A DNA stretch of 64,000 nt from an uncultured Lachnospiraceae bacterium (GTDB lineage: Bacteria > Bacillota > Clostridia > Lachnospirales > Lachnospiraceae): the NCBI GenBank assembly GCA_947363565.1, contig CANAPP010000001.1:62001-126000 (forward strand). Reading direction: 5' to 3'. The notes under the pieces were generated by a model. That model was not told the origin of the DNA and did not search any database. It worked only from the letters and a program-made list of their open reading frames with translations. Shown piece by piece: positions 27,998-36,515 of the stretch. Position 1 is the stretch's first letter. Every line of letters starts with the position of its first letter. The translations under genes were made by a program, and so were the position numbers.

Positions 27998-28034
27998 ACC
28001 GGATGCCCCGGATAGCTGGGGGCGTCCGGTTTTT
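27998..28034 (+). terminator. Intrinsic terminator after the lipoprotein gene
   Basis: ACCGGATGCCCC (27998-28009) pairs with GGGGCGTCCGGT (28019-28030) with one G-U pair, followed by TTTTT. Confidence 0.88.
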
Positions 28035-28140
28035 AACTTGGCGGACCCAGGGATCAATTATGATAAAAGAGCAAGCAGCACCAGTGTATGATCGAAAAGT
28101 ATAATAAAGATTGGTCAAAATGACCAGTAACGGGGAAAGT

Positions 28141-29226
28141 ATGGTGGAAAGAGAGATAAAGAGAACGGATAACGGGAGTTTATATCAAAAAATCGCAGAA
28201 CGCAGCCAATGTCAGGCCAACATCCTCCTTTCAGGAATAGACAGAAAAGTAGCTGGGGAGAAGCTGTTTTTATCCGGCAGAGACATCCTGTGGAGTTCAG
28301 CAAAAGCGCCGGGACTTTTGAGACTGTCAGAACGTTTTGCCGGAGAAGAGAGTTCTTCGGCTGCTATCTGCGGCACAACGCTTCTGGCCCTTCCGGAGGG
28401 AAGGGTCTTTTGCGAGCGCATCGGAAATGAACCGGCTATGGTCATCTGCGGCGGCGGGCATGTGTCCATACCCATTATCCGGCTGGCCAAAAGCATCGGC
28501 TTTCATCTTACGGTACTGGAGGACAGGCCGGTGTTTGCCGGGCAGGCCAGGGAGGCGGGAGCCGACGAGGTGATCTGCAGGCCTTTTTCGGATGGGATGG
28601 AACAGGTGGCGGGCACGCCGGATACCTGCTTTGTCATCGTCACGCGGGGACACCGGTACGACACGCTCTGCCTCAGAAAGGCAGTTTTAAAGCCGAATGC
28701 ATATATCGGGATGATGGGAAGCCGAAAGCGCGTAGGGATGGTGAAGGAGCAGCTCATAGCGGAAGGGATCAGCCGGGAAGTGCTTGAGCATGTGCATATG
28801 CCCATCGGCCTGCCTATCGGAGCCGAGACGCCGGAGGAGATTGCGGTATCGGTCATGGCTGAGATCATAAAGGTGAAAAATGCCGGGAAAAAAGGCGAAG
28901 GATACACGAAAGAGCTTCTTTCTTACCTTACCGGACAAAAGGGCGGCGGTAAGCGAAAGATCCTTGCTACGGTCATTGCCAAGAAAGGTTCCGGGCCGAG
29001 AAAGGCCGGGACGAAGATGCTGGTGTTTGAGGATGGAGCGTTGATTGGGACCATTGGGGGAGGAAGCGCGGAGGCAAAGATTAAGGAGGCCTGTCTTTTA
29101 ATGCTTAAGGAGAGATATCCGGCGCAGCAGGCAGTTGTTGTGGATATGACCGGGAAAGAGGCGGAGGATGCAGGTATGGTGTGCGGAGGGACGATGGAAG
29201 TGTTATTGGAGGAGATTGCAGTCTGA
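28141..29226 (+). CDS. XdhC/CoxI-family molybdenum-hydroxylase maturation factor with permuted domains
   Basis: 361-aa protein that combines the two XdhC modules in reversed order. XdhC binds molybdenum cofactor and hands the sulfurated form to xanthine-dehydrogenase-type enzymes. The Rossmann module comes first (VICGGGHVSIPIIRLAKSIGF near residue 100, VTRGHRYD, GMMGSRKRV). The CoxI/XdhC module, normally N-terminal, follows at about residues 270-361 (KKGSGPRKAGTKMLV, GTIGGGSAEAKI, CGGTMEVLLEE). ATG 28141 is chosen after CGGGGAAAG; ATG 28120 and TTG 28111 are in frame. It lies just outside the purine island and points toward it, suggesting service to its two hydroxylases. Confidence 0.85.
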   Translation: MVEREIKRTDNGSLYQKIAERSQCQANILLSGIDRKVAGEKLFLSGRDILWSSAKAPGLLRLSERFAGEESSSAAICGTTLLALPEGRVFCERIGNEPAMVICGGGHVSIPIIRLAKSIGFHLTVLEDRPVFAGQAREAGADEVICRPFSDGMEQVAGTPDTCFVIVTRGHRYDTLCLRKAVLKPNAYIGMMGSRKRVGMVKEQLIAEGISREVLEHVHMPIGLPIGAETPEEIAVSVMAEIIKVKNAGKKGEGYTKELLSYLTGQKGGGKRKILATVIAKKGSGPRKAGTKMLVFEDGALIGTIGGGSAEAKIKEACLLMLKERYPAQQAVVVDMTGKEAEDAGMVCGGTMEVLLEEIAV

Positions 29227-29299
29227 TATCCTGCTGCCGGCGGGAATAAATGCTTGCTGCCGGAAGAAGGAATGCATTTTTGACGGTGATAGAATGAGA

Positions 29300-29330
29300 A
29301 AAATATGCGGCAGCCGCTTTGACGGCTGCC
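29300..29330 (-). terminator. Terminator of the ygeX-ygeY-ygeW-arcC operon
   Basis: GGCAGCCG (29309-29316) pairs with CGGCTGCC (29323-29330). On the minus strand the stem is followed by CATATTTTTC. It lies 9 bp past the arcC stop. Confidence 0.8.
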
Positions 29331-29338
29331 ACACATGC

Positions 29339-30283
29339 CTATGATCGGAATGTTGTCCCGGTCTTTCCCTGTACCGCATCTCGTGATTTTTCAAGAAGTG
29401 TAATAAGGGCGGTACGTCCGAACTTTGAAGCGGCGAAATCTACGGCCGCCTGTACTTTCGGAAGCATGGAGCCGGGGGCGAAGTGCCCTTCGGCGATGTA
29501 TCGCTTTGCTTCATCTATGGATACATGCGCAAGCCATTTTTCCTCCGGAGTTCCAAAGTTCAGTGCTACTTTTTCTACAGCGGTTAAAATGATCAGATAA
29601 TCCGCATCAAGCTCTTTGGCCAGCAGGCAGCTTGCGAAGTCTTTGTCGATCACGGCGCTGGCGCCTTTTAAGTGGTTGCCCTGACGCACCACAGGGATTC
29701 CGCCGCCGCCGCAGGCGATGACCAGATTCCCGGAATCTACCATTGTGCGGATCGTATCAAGCTCGACGATCTCCACAGGTTTCGGGGAGGCTACCACGCG
29801 GCGGTAACCTCTGCCGGAGTCCTCTTTCATCATGTAGCCGAAGTTCTCCTCCATCTGTTTTGCCTGCTTGGCAGATATAAATTTGCCGATAGGCTTTGAC
29901 GGATGTTCAAATGCCGGGTCATGTTCATCCACCCGGACCTGGGTGATCATCGTTGCTACCGGGATACCGGTAATCCCTCGGTTTAGCAGTTCTTCCCTGA
30001 GGGCGTTCTGCAGGTCATAGCCGATATATGCCTGGCTCATGGCTACGCAGACGGAGAGGGGAGTATTGGGCTGTTCCTGGTCCTCGTGGGTCAGCGCGAT
30101 CATGGCATTGTTGACCATGCCTACCTGGGGGCCGTTGCCGTGGGCCACTACCACCTCGCAGCCTTCTTCGATCAGGTCTACGATTGCCTTGGCCGTGATC
30201 TTTACCGCCTGCATCTGTTCAGGCAGGGTATTTCCAAGGGCGTTGCCGCCAAGGGCGATGACTACTCTTTTTTTCTTATTCAT
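29339..30283 (-). CDS. arcC: Carbamate kinase
   Basis: Transfers phosphate from carbamoyl phosphate to ADP, yielding ATP plus carbamate (CO2 + ammonia). The 314-aa amino-acid-kinase-fold protein has VIALGGNALG, VAHGNGPQVGM, SQAYIGYDLQNAL, ACGGGGIPV and the C-terminal GSMLPKVQAA loop. It is the last gene of the minus operon, 18 bp after ygeW. With no arginine deiminase or catabolic ornithine carbamoyltransferase nearby, the carbamoyl phosphate most likely comes from the YgeW reaction. The gene then serves as the energy-conserving step of purine or ureide breakdown. Confidence 0.95.
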   Translation of the reverse strand: MNKKKRVVIALGGNALGNTLPEQMQAVKITAKAIVDLIEEGCEVVVAHGNGPQVGMVNNAMIALTHEDQEQPNTPLSVCVAMSQAYIGYDLQNALREELLNRGITGIPVATMITQVRVDEHDPAFEHPSKPIGKFISAKQAKQMEENFGYMMKEDSGRGYRRVVASPKPVEIVELDTIRTMVDSGNLVIACGGGGIPVVRQGNHLKGASAVIDKDFASCLLAKELDADYLIILTAVEKVALNFGTPEEKWLAHVSIDEAKRYIAEGHFAPGSMLPKVQAAVDFAASKFGRTALITLLEKSRDAVQGKTGTTFRS

Positions 30284-30301
30284 GACAAACCTCCCTTATG
30301 G

Positions 30302-31495
30302 TTACTCGAAGATTCTTGAGGTGCTTTTCTCTTCAAGCTTTTTTAAGATGTCTGCCGGGTCGGCAAATTTTGCAAGGAAGATCATGGCTGCGATGATGTA
30401 TGGCTTAAAGCTTGCTTCTTTGTAAAGGGGATTGCGGTAGCGGTCGAATACAGAAGCGTCCACTTCGCCCTCCTTACAGCTTACGCCGGTAATGTCTGCC
30501 GGCAGGCAGTGCATGTAGAGAGCCTTGCCGTCTTTCGTAGAGGCCATAAGCTCCTCGGTGCACGCCCAGTCTTTGTGCTGTGCATTCTGTGCCAGAAGTT
30601 CCTTTTCCAGCGCCTTGATACCTTCGGCATCGCCGTTTCCGTAGAGCTCGGTACGTTTTTCCATGGCAGCGAAAGGCGCCCAGCTCTTTGGATATACGAT
30701 GTCGGCATCCTTAAACGCCTCAGCCATGTCGTTGGTCTTTTTAAAGGAGCCGCCGGATTTTTTCGCATTTTCAGCGGCAACTTTTTCAACGTCTTCAAAA
30801 ATCTCGTAGCCTTCCGGATGAGCAAGCACAACGTCCATACCGAAGCGAGTCATCAGACCGATGATTCCCTGGGGAACCGATAGCGGCTTTCCGTAGGAAG
30901 GAGAGTAAGCCCAGGTCATGGCAAGCTTTTTGCCCTTAAGGTTCTTGACACCCCCAAATTCATGGATGATGTGGAGCATATCTGCCATAGCCTGTGTCGG
31001 GTGGTCAATGTCGCACTGGAGATTGACAAGAGTCGGTTTCTGCTCCAGGATACCGTCTTTGTTGCCCTGGGTTACAGCGTCAACAACTTCGTGCATGTAC
31101 TTGTTCCCTTTTCCAATGTACATGTCGTCGCGGATACCGATGACGTCAGCCATGAAGGAGATCATGTTGGCTGTCTCGCGTACGGTTTCTCCGTGGGCTA
31201 CCTGGGACTTCCCTTCATCAAGGTCCTGGACCTCAAGTCCTAAGAGGTTGCAGGCAGAGGCGAAGGAGAAACGGGTGCGTGTGGAATTGTCCCGGAATAA
31301 GGAGATGCCAAGGCCGCTTTCAAATACTTTTGTGGATATGTTGTGCTCCCTCATATAGCGGAGGGCGTCGGCAACGGTGAATACCGCTTCAATCTCGTCG
31401 TCTGTCTTCTCCCAGGTGAGGAAGAAATCCCCGTTGTACATGTCTTTGAAGTTCAATGCGTTTAATTTATCGATATATTTCTGTAAAGTTTCCAT
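30302..31495 (-). CDS. ygeW: YgeW-type knotted carbamoyltransferase
   Basis: 397-aa member of the aspartate/ornithine carbamoyltransferase superfamily, YgeW branch. The carbamoyl-phosphate motif STRTR is at residues 71-75. HPTQA (in DIDHPTQAMADML) and the C-terminal HCLPAD motif are present. It is longer than OTC (about 310-340 aa), as expected for the knotted YgeW group. The natural substrate is not firmly settled. In this operon it probably works in the phosphorolytic direction, splitting a ureido-amino acid such as a carbamoylated 2,3-diaminopropionate into the amino acid and carbamoyl phosphate for the adjacent carbamate kinase (inference). 35 bp separate it from ygeY. Confidence 0.92.
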   Translation of the reverse strand: METLQKYIDKLNALNFKDMYNGDFFLTWEKTDDEIEAVFTVADALRYMREHNISTKVFESGLGISLFRDNSTRTRFSFASACNLLGLEVQDLDEGKSQVAHGETVRETANMISFMADVIGIRDDMYIGKGNKYMHEVVDAVTQGNKDGILEQKPTLVNLQCDIDHPTQAMADMLHIIHEFGGVKNLKGKKLAMTWAYSPSYGKPLSVPQGIIGLMTRFGMDVVLAHPEGYEIFEDVEKVAAENAKKSGGSFKKTNDMAEAFKDADIVYPKSWAPFAAMEKRTELYGNGDAEGIKALEKELLAQNAQHKDWACTEELMASTKDGKALYMHCLPADITGVSCKEGEVDASVFDRYRNPLYKEASFKPYIIAAMIFLAKFADPADILKKLEEKSTSRIFE

Positions 31496-31530
31496 ATGTT
31501 CATATCCTCCTGATTTATTTGTTCATCTGA

Positions 31531-32844
31531 TTATTTACAATACTGCGCAGGGAGTGCGGCATATACAGCGGCACAGGTTACTAAGTCCTGCTTCCAGGTC
31601 TTTTCATTGGGTGCGTGGGCCTGAGCCTCTGCGCCCGGTCCGAAGCCGATACACGGGATATTGTTCCTTCCCATGATGGATACGCCGTTGGTGGAGAAGG
31701 TCCATTTGTCCGTGAGTGGGCGTGCCTTACGCATCGCCAGCGTCTCCTCGGCACCGATACGCGTCTCGCCGTAGAGGCCGGTGTAGGCAGCTTCCAAGGC
31801 TTTTGTAACATTGTGGTCTTTCGGGATCGCCCAGGTAGGGAAGTAGCACTCGATCTCGTAGACGCAGCCGGTGTAGGACGGGCGGTCGTAGTTGTACATG
31901 GATACCTTGACGTCGTCGCCGTATTTCTTCACGCTGGGGAGGGCGCGGATCTCGTCAAGGCAGCTTTCCCAGGTCTCGCCGAAGGTCATGCGGCGGTCTA
32001 AGGATACCGCGCAGGAGTCCGCAACCGCGCAGCGGCTGGGGGAGGTGTAGAAGATCTGGGATGCGGTTACCGTTCCGCGTCCTAAAAAGCGGGCTTCCTC
32101 CCAGTCTTTGTTGTATTTCGGGTTCAGCATCTTTACAAGACCTTTGATGGCTGTCTCGTCTGCGTCGTCATTTTCATTGAGGGCGCGCACATCCTGAAGG
32201 ATATCGGCCATCTTGTAGATGGCGTTGTCGCCGCGCTCCGGTGCAGAGCCGTGGCAGGAGACGCCTTTGACATCGATACGGATCTCCATACGGCCCCGCT
32301 GGCCGCGGTAGATGCCGCCGTCGGTCGGCTCAGTGGAGACGACGAATTCCGGGCGCACCTTGTCTTCGTTGATAATGTACTGCCAGCACAGGCCGTCGCA
32401 GTCTTCCTCCTGGACGGTTCCTGTAACCATGATCTTTACGCCTTCCGGAATCAGGCTTAAGTCTTTCATGATCTTCGCGCCGTATACGGAAGAGACGATG
32501 CCGCCGCACTGGTCGGACACACCGCGGCCGCCAATCTCCGTGTCGTTTTCGTAGCCCTCGTAGGGGTCAAAATCCCAGTTGTCGATGTTGCCGATGCCTA
32601 CGGTGTCGATATGGGCGTCGTAGGCGATGATCTTATCGCCGGTGCCCATGTAGCCGATGACATTTCCCTGGGGATCGATGTTCACCTCGTCAAATCCGAC
32701 CTTTTTCATCTCGGCAGCGATCGTGTCGATGTGATCCTTTTCCCCGCAGCTCTCGCCGGGATTTTTGACGATGGCGCGAAGGAAAGCGGTCATATCCTTC
32801 TCATAATTTTGTGCAGCTTCTTTTACTTTATTAAAATCAAACAT
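31531..32844 (-). CDS. ygeY: YgeY family M20-type metallohydrolase
   Basis: 437-aa zinc amidohydrolase/peptidase of the M20 (ArgE/DapE) family, YgeY subgroup. It shows the metal motif [10 protein letters not shown] (His78, Asp80), the catalytic Glu pair in VQEEDCDG (Glu146-Glu147), the conserved EPTD region, and the dimerisation domain beginning near [12 protein letters not shown]. It lies between ygeX and ygeW, whose products bracket a ureido-amino-acid intermediate, so removal of an acyl or carbamoyl group from a ring-opening product is likely. The start at 32844 follows AAGGAGGAT and gives the MFDFNKV N-terminus; the longer frame to 32916 runs through the intergenic region. Confidence 0.92.
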   Translation of the reverse strand: MFDFNKVKEAAQNYEKDMTAFLRAIVKNPGESCGEKDHIDTIAAEMKKVGFDEVNIDPQGNVIGYMGTGDKIIAYDAHIDTVGIGNIDNWDFDPYEGYENDTEIGGRGVSDQCGGIVSSVYGAKIMKDLSLIPEGVKIMVTGTVQEEDCDGLCWQYIINEDKVRPEFVVSTEPTDGGIYRGQRGRMEIRIDVKGVSCHGSAPERGDNAIYKMADILQDVRALNENDDADETAIKGLVKMLNPKYNKDWEEARFLGRGTVTASQIFYTSPSRCAVADSCAVSLDRRMTFGETWESCLDEIRALPSVKKYGDDVKVSMYNYDRPSYTGCVYEIECYFPTWAIPKDHNVTKALEAAYTGLYGETRIGAEETLAMRKARPLTDKWTFSTNGVSIMGRNNIPCIGFGPGAEAQAHAPNEKTWKQDLVTCAAVYAALPAQYCK

Positions 32845-32879
32845 GATAAAATCCTCCTTATAATTATGTGATACAGGTC

Positions 32880-34124
32880 TTATAAATCTGCAAATGGCTC
32901 TTTGCCGTTTCCGCACAGTCCTTCCCAGGCAATCTCACGGTAGCGTTCCGGGTCGGTATCCCCCTCAGAGGATACGAGAAGAACTTCTGAATCTTCATTG
33001 AGCTTTAACGCTTGTTTCAGTTCTTTGTATTCCGGTCTGGTCATCAGAGCATGGAGAAGCCCCATAGTTACAGAGCCGGACTCGCCGGAGATCACCCGCT
33101 CATCGCCTTTAAGGGGTGCGCCATAGATACGTGTGCCGTTGGCGCTTACCCAGTCGGGGCAGGAGACGAAAGCGTCTGCGTGGTTTCTTAAGATATCCCA
33201 GGATACGGTGTTGGCCTCCCCGCAGGCAAGGCCGGCCATGATCGTGAGCATATCTCCGGTCACATCGATGCGGCTGCCGTCAGATTGCATAGCGGAGCGG
33301 TAGAGACAGTCGGCAGCGCCGGCTTCCACCACGACCATCACCGGAGGGTTCTCTTTAAAACGGTTGGCAAAGTATCCGATCACTGCGCCTGCAAGAGAAC
33401 CTACACCCGCCTGGATAAAGATGTGGGTGGGGCGGCAGCCGTCCTCCTCAAGCTGTCTGTCTGCCTCGGTAGCCAGCGTACCGTAACCCTGCATGATCCA
33501 GGTAGGGATTTCTTCGTAGCCTTCCCAGGCGGTGTCCTGCACCATGATTCCCCGGTGGGTATTCTCTGCTTCTTTCGCAGCCATCCGCACGCAGTCGTCA
33601 TAGTTTAAGTCCTCGATAGTAACCTCGGCATTTTCTTTGGCAATATTCTGAAGGCGGGTCTGGGTGGTGCCTTTTGGCATCCGGACGACACATTTCTGTC
33701 CGAGCTTATTGGCTGCCCAGGCGACTCCCCGGCCGTGGTTTCCGTCAGTAGCGGTAAAGAAGGTGGCCTGCCCGAACTGATTCCTGAGTTCGTCGGAAGT
33801 GAGGACGCTGTAGGGAACCTCGCTTACCTCTTTCCCAAGCTCTTTGGCAATGTGCCTTGCGATGGCGTAGGAGCCGCCCAGCACTTTAAAAGCGTTGAGG
33901 CCGAAGCGGTAGGATTCGTCCTTGACGTACACCTTCTTAAGTCCCAGGTACTCTGCCAGACAGGAAAGCCTCGTCAGCGGCGTGACACTGTACTGGGGGA
34001 AGCTTCGGTGGAATTCCCCGGCTTTTTGCATTTCCTCAAGAGACATATTCTGAAGCTCTTTATCGTCGCTCTTTGCAATATGGTTGAGGGTCCATTTGAT
34101 GTCAGTATCTGTTGTATTACCCAT
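32880..34124 (-). CDS. ygeX: Diaminopropionate ammonia-lyase
   Basis: PLP-dependent lyase that converts 2,3-diaminopropionate to pyruvate and two ammonia. The 414-aa fold-type II protein has the PLP lysine at Lys80 in [12 protein letters not shown], the Asn/Gly segment [10 protein letters not shown], the phosphate-binding Gly-rich loop QAGVGSLAG, and a C-terminal ESGSVT motif. Length and motifs match the YgeX (DpaL) family. Upstream of ygeY and ygeW and immediately downstream of the regulator, it forms the terminal, carbon-yielding step of the proposed purine pathway. Confidence 0.95.
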   Translation of the reverse strand: MGNTTDTDIKWTLNHIAKSDDKELQNMSLEEMQKAGEFHRSFPQYSVTPLTRLSCLAEYLGLKKVYVKDESYRFGLNAFKVLGGSYAIARHIAKELGKEVSEVPYSVLTSDELRNQFGQATFFTATDGNHGRGVAWAANKLGQKCVVRMPKGTTQTRLQNIAKENAEVTIEDLNYDDCVRMAAKEAENTHRGIMVQDTAWEGYEEIPTWIMQGYGTLATEADRQLEEDGCRPTHIFIQAGVGSLAGAVIGYFANRFKENPPVMVVVEAGAADCLYRSAMQSDGSRIDVTGDMLTIMAGLACGEANTVSWDILRNHADAFVSCPDWVSANGTRIYGAPLKGDERVISGESGSVTMGLLHALMTRPEYKELKQALKLNEDSEVLLVSSEGDTDPERYREIAWEGLCGNGKEPFADL

Positions 34125-34154
34125 AATAAAAATCCTCCTTTAGTTATAAAACAA

Positions 34155-34802
34155 TTATTTGTTGATGTCGATGTAGCTGTAAAGTGTGTATTTGGAGATG
34201 CCAAAATATTTGGCCACTTTATCTCCCGATTTTGTAATCAGAAAGGCACCTGCGTCATTTAGGAAGTTAAATGCTTTGATCTTATCTTCTTTTGTCATGA
34301 GGGCGACAGGGACTCCCACTAAAGCTACGGCCTGCTCGATCAACTGGTCTAACAGCTCATTGACATCGTGGGTGATGATGCGGGGCGTGCCGGGCTCATC
34401 TCCGGATTCCGGTGCACTGCAGGCAGTGATTGCGTGGATACTGCTCTCTAGTGCAAGCAGATTGGTGATGTCGTAGTTGATCGCAAATATGTAGCGGGGT
34501 TTTCCGGATCCGTCGTGAATATAGATTGTGCTGGACTTTAAGATCCGTCCGTTCTCCGTCTTGGTAAGATAGGAAAGGCGGTCGGTCAACGGGCCGTCAG
34601 AAGCTTTCAGGGCATCTAAGACTGCCATAGAAGGTCCGTCACCGATATGGCGTCCGGTTACAGAGCCGTTTTCTATATGTACGATGGAGCTGTCTGTATT
34701 CCCGTTCTTCAGATCGTGGATCACGATCTCACAGTTTTCTCCGAACTGTGCGGCCAGTCCTGCCGCAATCTGCTTTAATGTCTCTAATCTGATATCTGTC
34801 AT
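34155..34802 (-). CDS. YheO-like PAS/HTH transcriptional regulator
   Basis: 215-aa regulator of the YheO type. A PAS-like N-terminal domain (AQFGENCEIVIHDL, GHIE-like strands, YIFAINYDITNL; about residues 10-120) is followed by a linker and a C-terminal helix-turn-helix (DKVAKYFGISKYTLYSYI, residues ~190-212). It is the first gene of the minus operon and is transcribed divergently from the purine permease, so it is the natural candidate to control both arms in response to a purine or a breakdown product. The ligand is unknown. The start follows AAGGAGGG. Confidence 0.88.
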   Translation of the reverse strand: MTDIRLETLKQIAAGLAAQFGENCEIVIHDLKNGNTDSSIVHIENGSVTGRHIGDGPSMAVLDALKASDGPLTDRLSYLTKTENGRILKSSTIYIHDGSGKPRYIFAINYDITNLLALESSIHAITACSAPESGDEPGTPRIITHDVNELLDQLIEQAVALVGVPVALMTKEDKIKAFNFLNDAGAFLITKSGDKVAKYFGISKYTLYSYIDINK

Positions 34803-34818
34803 CTATATCCCTCCTTAA

Positions 34819-34844
34819 ATCAGGGCCTTATTGGTCTCCCTGAT
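34819..34844. promoter_or_regulatory. Inverted repeat ATCAGGG-N12-CCCTGAT before the regulator gene
   Basis: Perfect 7-bp arms at 34819-34825 and 34838-34844. They lie between the minus-strand -10 and the regulator start. It may be an operator for autoregulation or an RNA hairpin that affects translation. Confidence 0.5.
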
Positions 34845-34847
34845 TCT

Positions 34848-34875
34848 ATCATAGCAGATATTTTTAAAAAATCAA
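34848..34875 (-). promoter_or_regulatory. Promoter of the regulator-ygeX-ygeY-ygeW-arcC operon
   Basis: On the minus strand TTGATT (34870-34875), a 16-bp spacer and TATGAT (34848-34853). Confidence 0.65.
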
Positions 34876-34915
34876 CAAAAAATTTTTAGATAACAAAAAA
34901 TTTTTGTAAAAGTGA

Positions 34916-34944
34916 TTGCATATTGTAAAGAATGATGGTAATAT
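34916..34944 (+). promoter_or_regulatory. Promoter of the purine permease operon
   Basis: TTGCAT (34916-34921), a 17-bp spacer and TAATAT (34939-34944). The transcript would begin about 210 nt before the permease start. Confidence 0.65.
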
Positions 34945-35161
34945 AGGGGCATGGAAAGCAGTATTTGTGGAATGTGCACGAGACAACTGTGCATGGATAA
35001 CACGAAATATTGCCAAATTGCATGGATTTTCCTGCTGTTGGTCTCCCCGATAGAACGGCGGAAAAAATTTCAGGCTTAATGCTTTCTGAATGTAAACAAA
35101 ATTATCCGGCATGGAGCCATGGGACCGGCCGGTCTGGATTACCTGCGTAAAGGAGGATAAG

Positions 35162-36502
35162 ATGAACGAAGAGAAAAAAACAAGTGCAGCAGATGAATTA
35201 TTCAAGGTTGACGGAAAGCCTTCGCCGGCTCAGGCCCTTCCGCTGGCATTGCAGCATGTAGTGGCGATGATCGTAGGATGTGTGACCCCGGCGATCATTG
35301 TGGCCGGGGTAGCAGGACTTGACAGTGGCGATTCCATCATCCTCATCCAGGCAGCCCTTTTAATGTCGGCCCTGACGACGCTGGTACAGCTTTATCCGGT
35401 GACCCCAAAAGGCACTGTGTCCATCGGATCCGGCCTTCCGGTGATCATGGGGATCAGTTTTGCCTATGTGCCCACGATGCAGGCCATTGCCGGTGACTTT
35501 GATGTGGCGACGATATTGGGTGCGCAGATCATCGGCGGTGTGATCGCGGTTCTTGTAGGGATTTTCATCAAGCAGATCCGGAGGTTCTTTCCGCCCCTGA
35601 TCACGGGAACGGTGGTTTTTGCCATCGGCTTGTCCCTTTATCCCACAGCTATCAACTATATGGCGGGCGGGACGGCAAGTGAATCTTACGGTTCCTGGCA
35701 GAACTGGCTGGTGGCGCTTATCACTCTGGCGATCGTAACCGGGCTTAACCATTACGGGAAGGGTATCTGGAAATTATCTTCGATATTGATCGGTATTGTC
35801 GCAGGATATATTGTGTCGCTGTTTTTTGGGATGGTGGATTTTTCCGGCGTATCGTCGGCGGCTATGTTCCAGTTTCCGGCACCTCTGCATTTCGGGATCA
35901 AATTCGAGCCGTCTTCCTGTGTAGCTATCGGTGTGCTGTTTGCCATCAATGCGATCCAGGCTATCGGTGATTTTTCTGCCACGACGACGGGCGGCCTTGA
36001 CCGTATGCCTACGGATGAGGAGTTAAACGGCGGGATTGTAGCTTACGGGCTCAGCAATATCTTCTGTGCATTTTTCGGCGGTCTTCCAACCGCCACTTAC
36101 AGCCAGAATGTAGGGATCGTTGCCTCCACCAAGGTAGTGGCGAAGCGGGTGTTCGGGATGGCAGCGGGAATCCTTCTGGTTGCGGGGCTGATACCGAAGT
36201 TTTCCTCCATTCTTACGACGATTCCCTACTGCGTGCTTGGGGGTGCTACCGTGTCGGTGTTTGCCTCTATCGCGATGACGGGTGTGAAGCTTGTGACGGC
36301 GGCGCCCATGAACTTTCGGAATACGACAATCGTAGGATTAGCCATCGCTCTGGGTATGGGAATCACTCAGGCCAATGCGGCATTAGCTTCGTTTCCGGTA
36401 TGGGTGACGACCATCTTCGGAAAATCTCCGGTGGTACTTGCTACGATCACGGCCATTATCCTGAATCTGGTGCTGCCAAAGGAAAATAAAATAGATACAT
36501 AA
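35162..36502 (+). CDS. NCS2-family purine/urate permease
   Basis: 446-aa transporter of the nucleobase-cation symporter-2 family (xanthine/uric acid permeases such as YgfU/UacT and PucJ/K). About 12-14 hydrophobic segments are visible. Family signatures are LQHVVAMIVG near TM1, IGSGLPVIMGISFAYVP, the TM8 segment INAIQAIGDFSATT, and GGLPTATYSQNVGIVASTKV in TM10. These match the xanthine/urate rather than the uracil branch. ATG 35162 follows AAAGGAGGAT. It is first in the plus arm, 13 bp before ssnA, so imported substrate would meet the catabolic enzymes encoded behind it. Confidence 0.92.
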   Translation: MNEEKKTSAADELFKVDGKPSPAQALPLALQHVVAMIVGCVTPAIIVAGVAGLDSGDSIILIQAALLMSALTTLVQLYPVTPKGTVSIGSGLPVIMGISFAYVPTMQAIAGDFDVATILGAQIIGGVIAVLVGIFIKQIRRFFPPLITGTVVFAIGLSLYPTAINYMAGGTASESYGSWQNWLVALITLAIVTGLNHYGKGIWKLSSILIGIVAGYIVSLFFGMVDFSGVSSAAMFQFPAPLHFGIKFEPSSCVAIGVLFAINAIQAIGDFSATTTGGLDRMPTDEELNGGIVAYGLSNIFCAFFGGLPTATYSQNVGIVASTKVVAKRVFGMAAGILLVAGLIPKFSSILTTIPYCVLGGATVSVFASIAMTGVKLVTAAPMNFRNTTIVGLAIALGMGITQANAALASFPVWVTTIFGKSPVVLATITAIILNLVLPKENKIDT

Positions 36503-36515
36503 GGAGGCGTTACAG

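Larger units (their letters stand above)
34803..35161. promoter_or_regulatory. Divergent control region of the purine island
   Basis: A 359-bp gene-free stretch. It holds two back-to-back promoters (34848-34875 minus, 34916-34944 plus) with an A/T-rich core between them full of AAAAATTTTT-like tracts. An inverted repeat lies in the regulator's leader. On the permease side is a 217-nt leader with short palindromes (ACCGGCCGGT at 35126-35135; CATGG repeats at 35110-35121). I do not recognise a purine, xanthine or other known riboswitch in that leader. Confidence 0.6.

Noticed and set aside
29339-31495. Arginine deiminase pathway (arcC plus carbamoyltransferase)
   Set aside because: No arginine deiminase or arginine/ornithine antiporter is present. 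The carbamoyltransferase is of the longer YgeW type and sits with ygeX and ygeY.
34945-35161. Purine riboswitch in the permease leader
   Set aside because: I could not find the conserved junction and loop sequences of purine-class aptamers. Only simple palindromes are visible.
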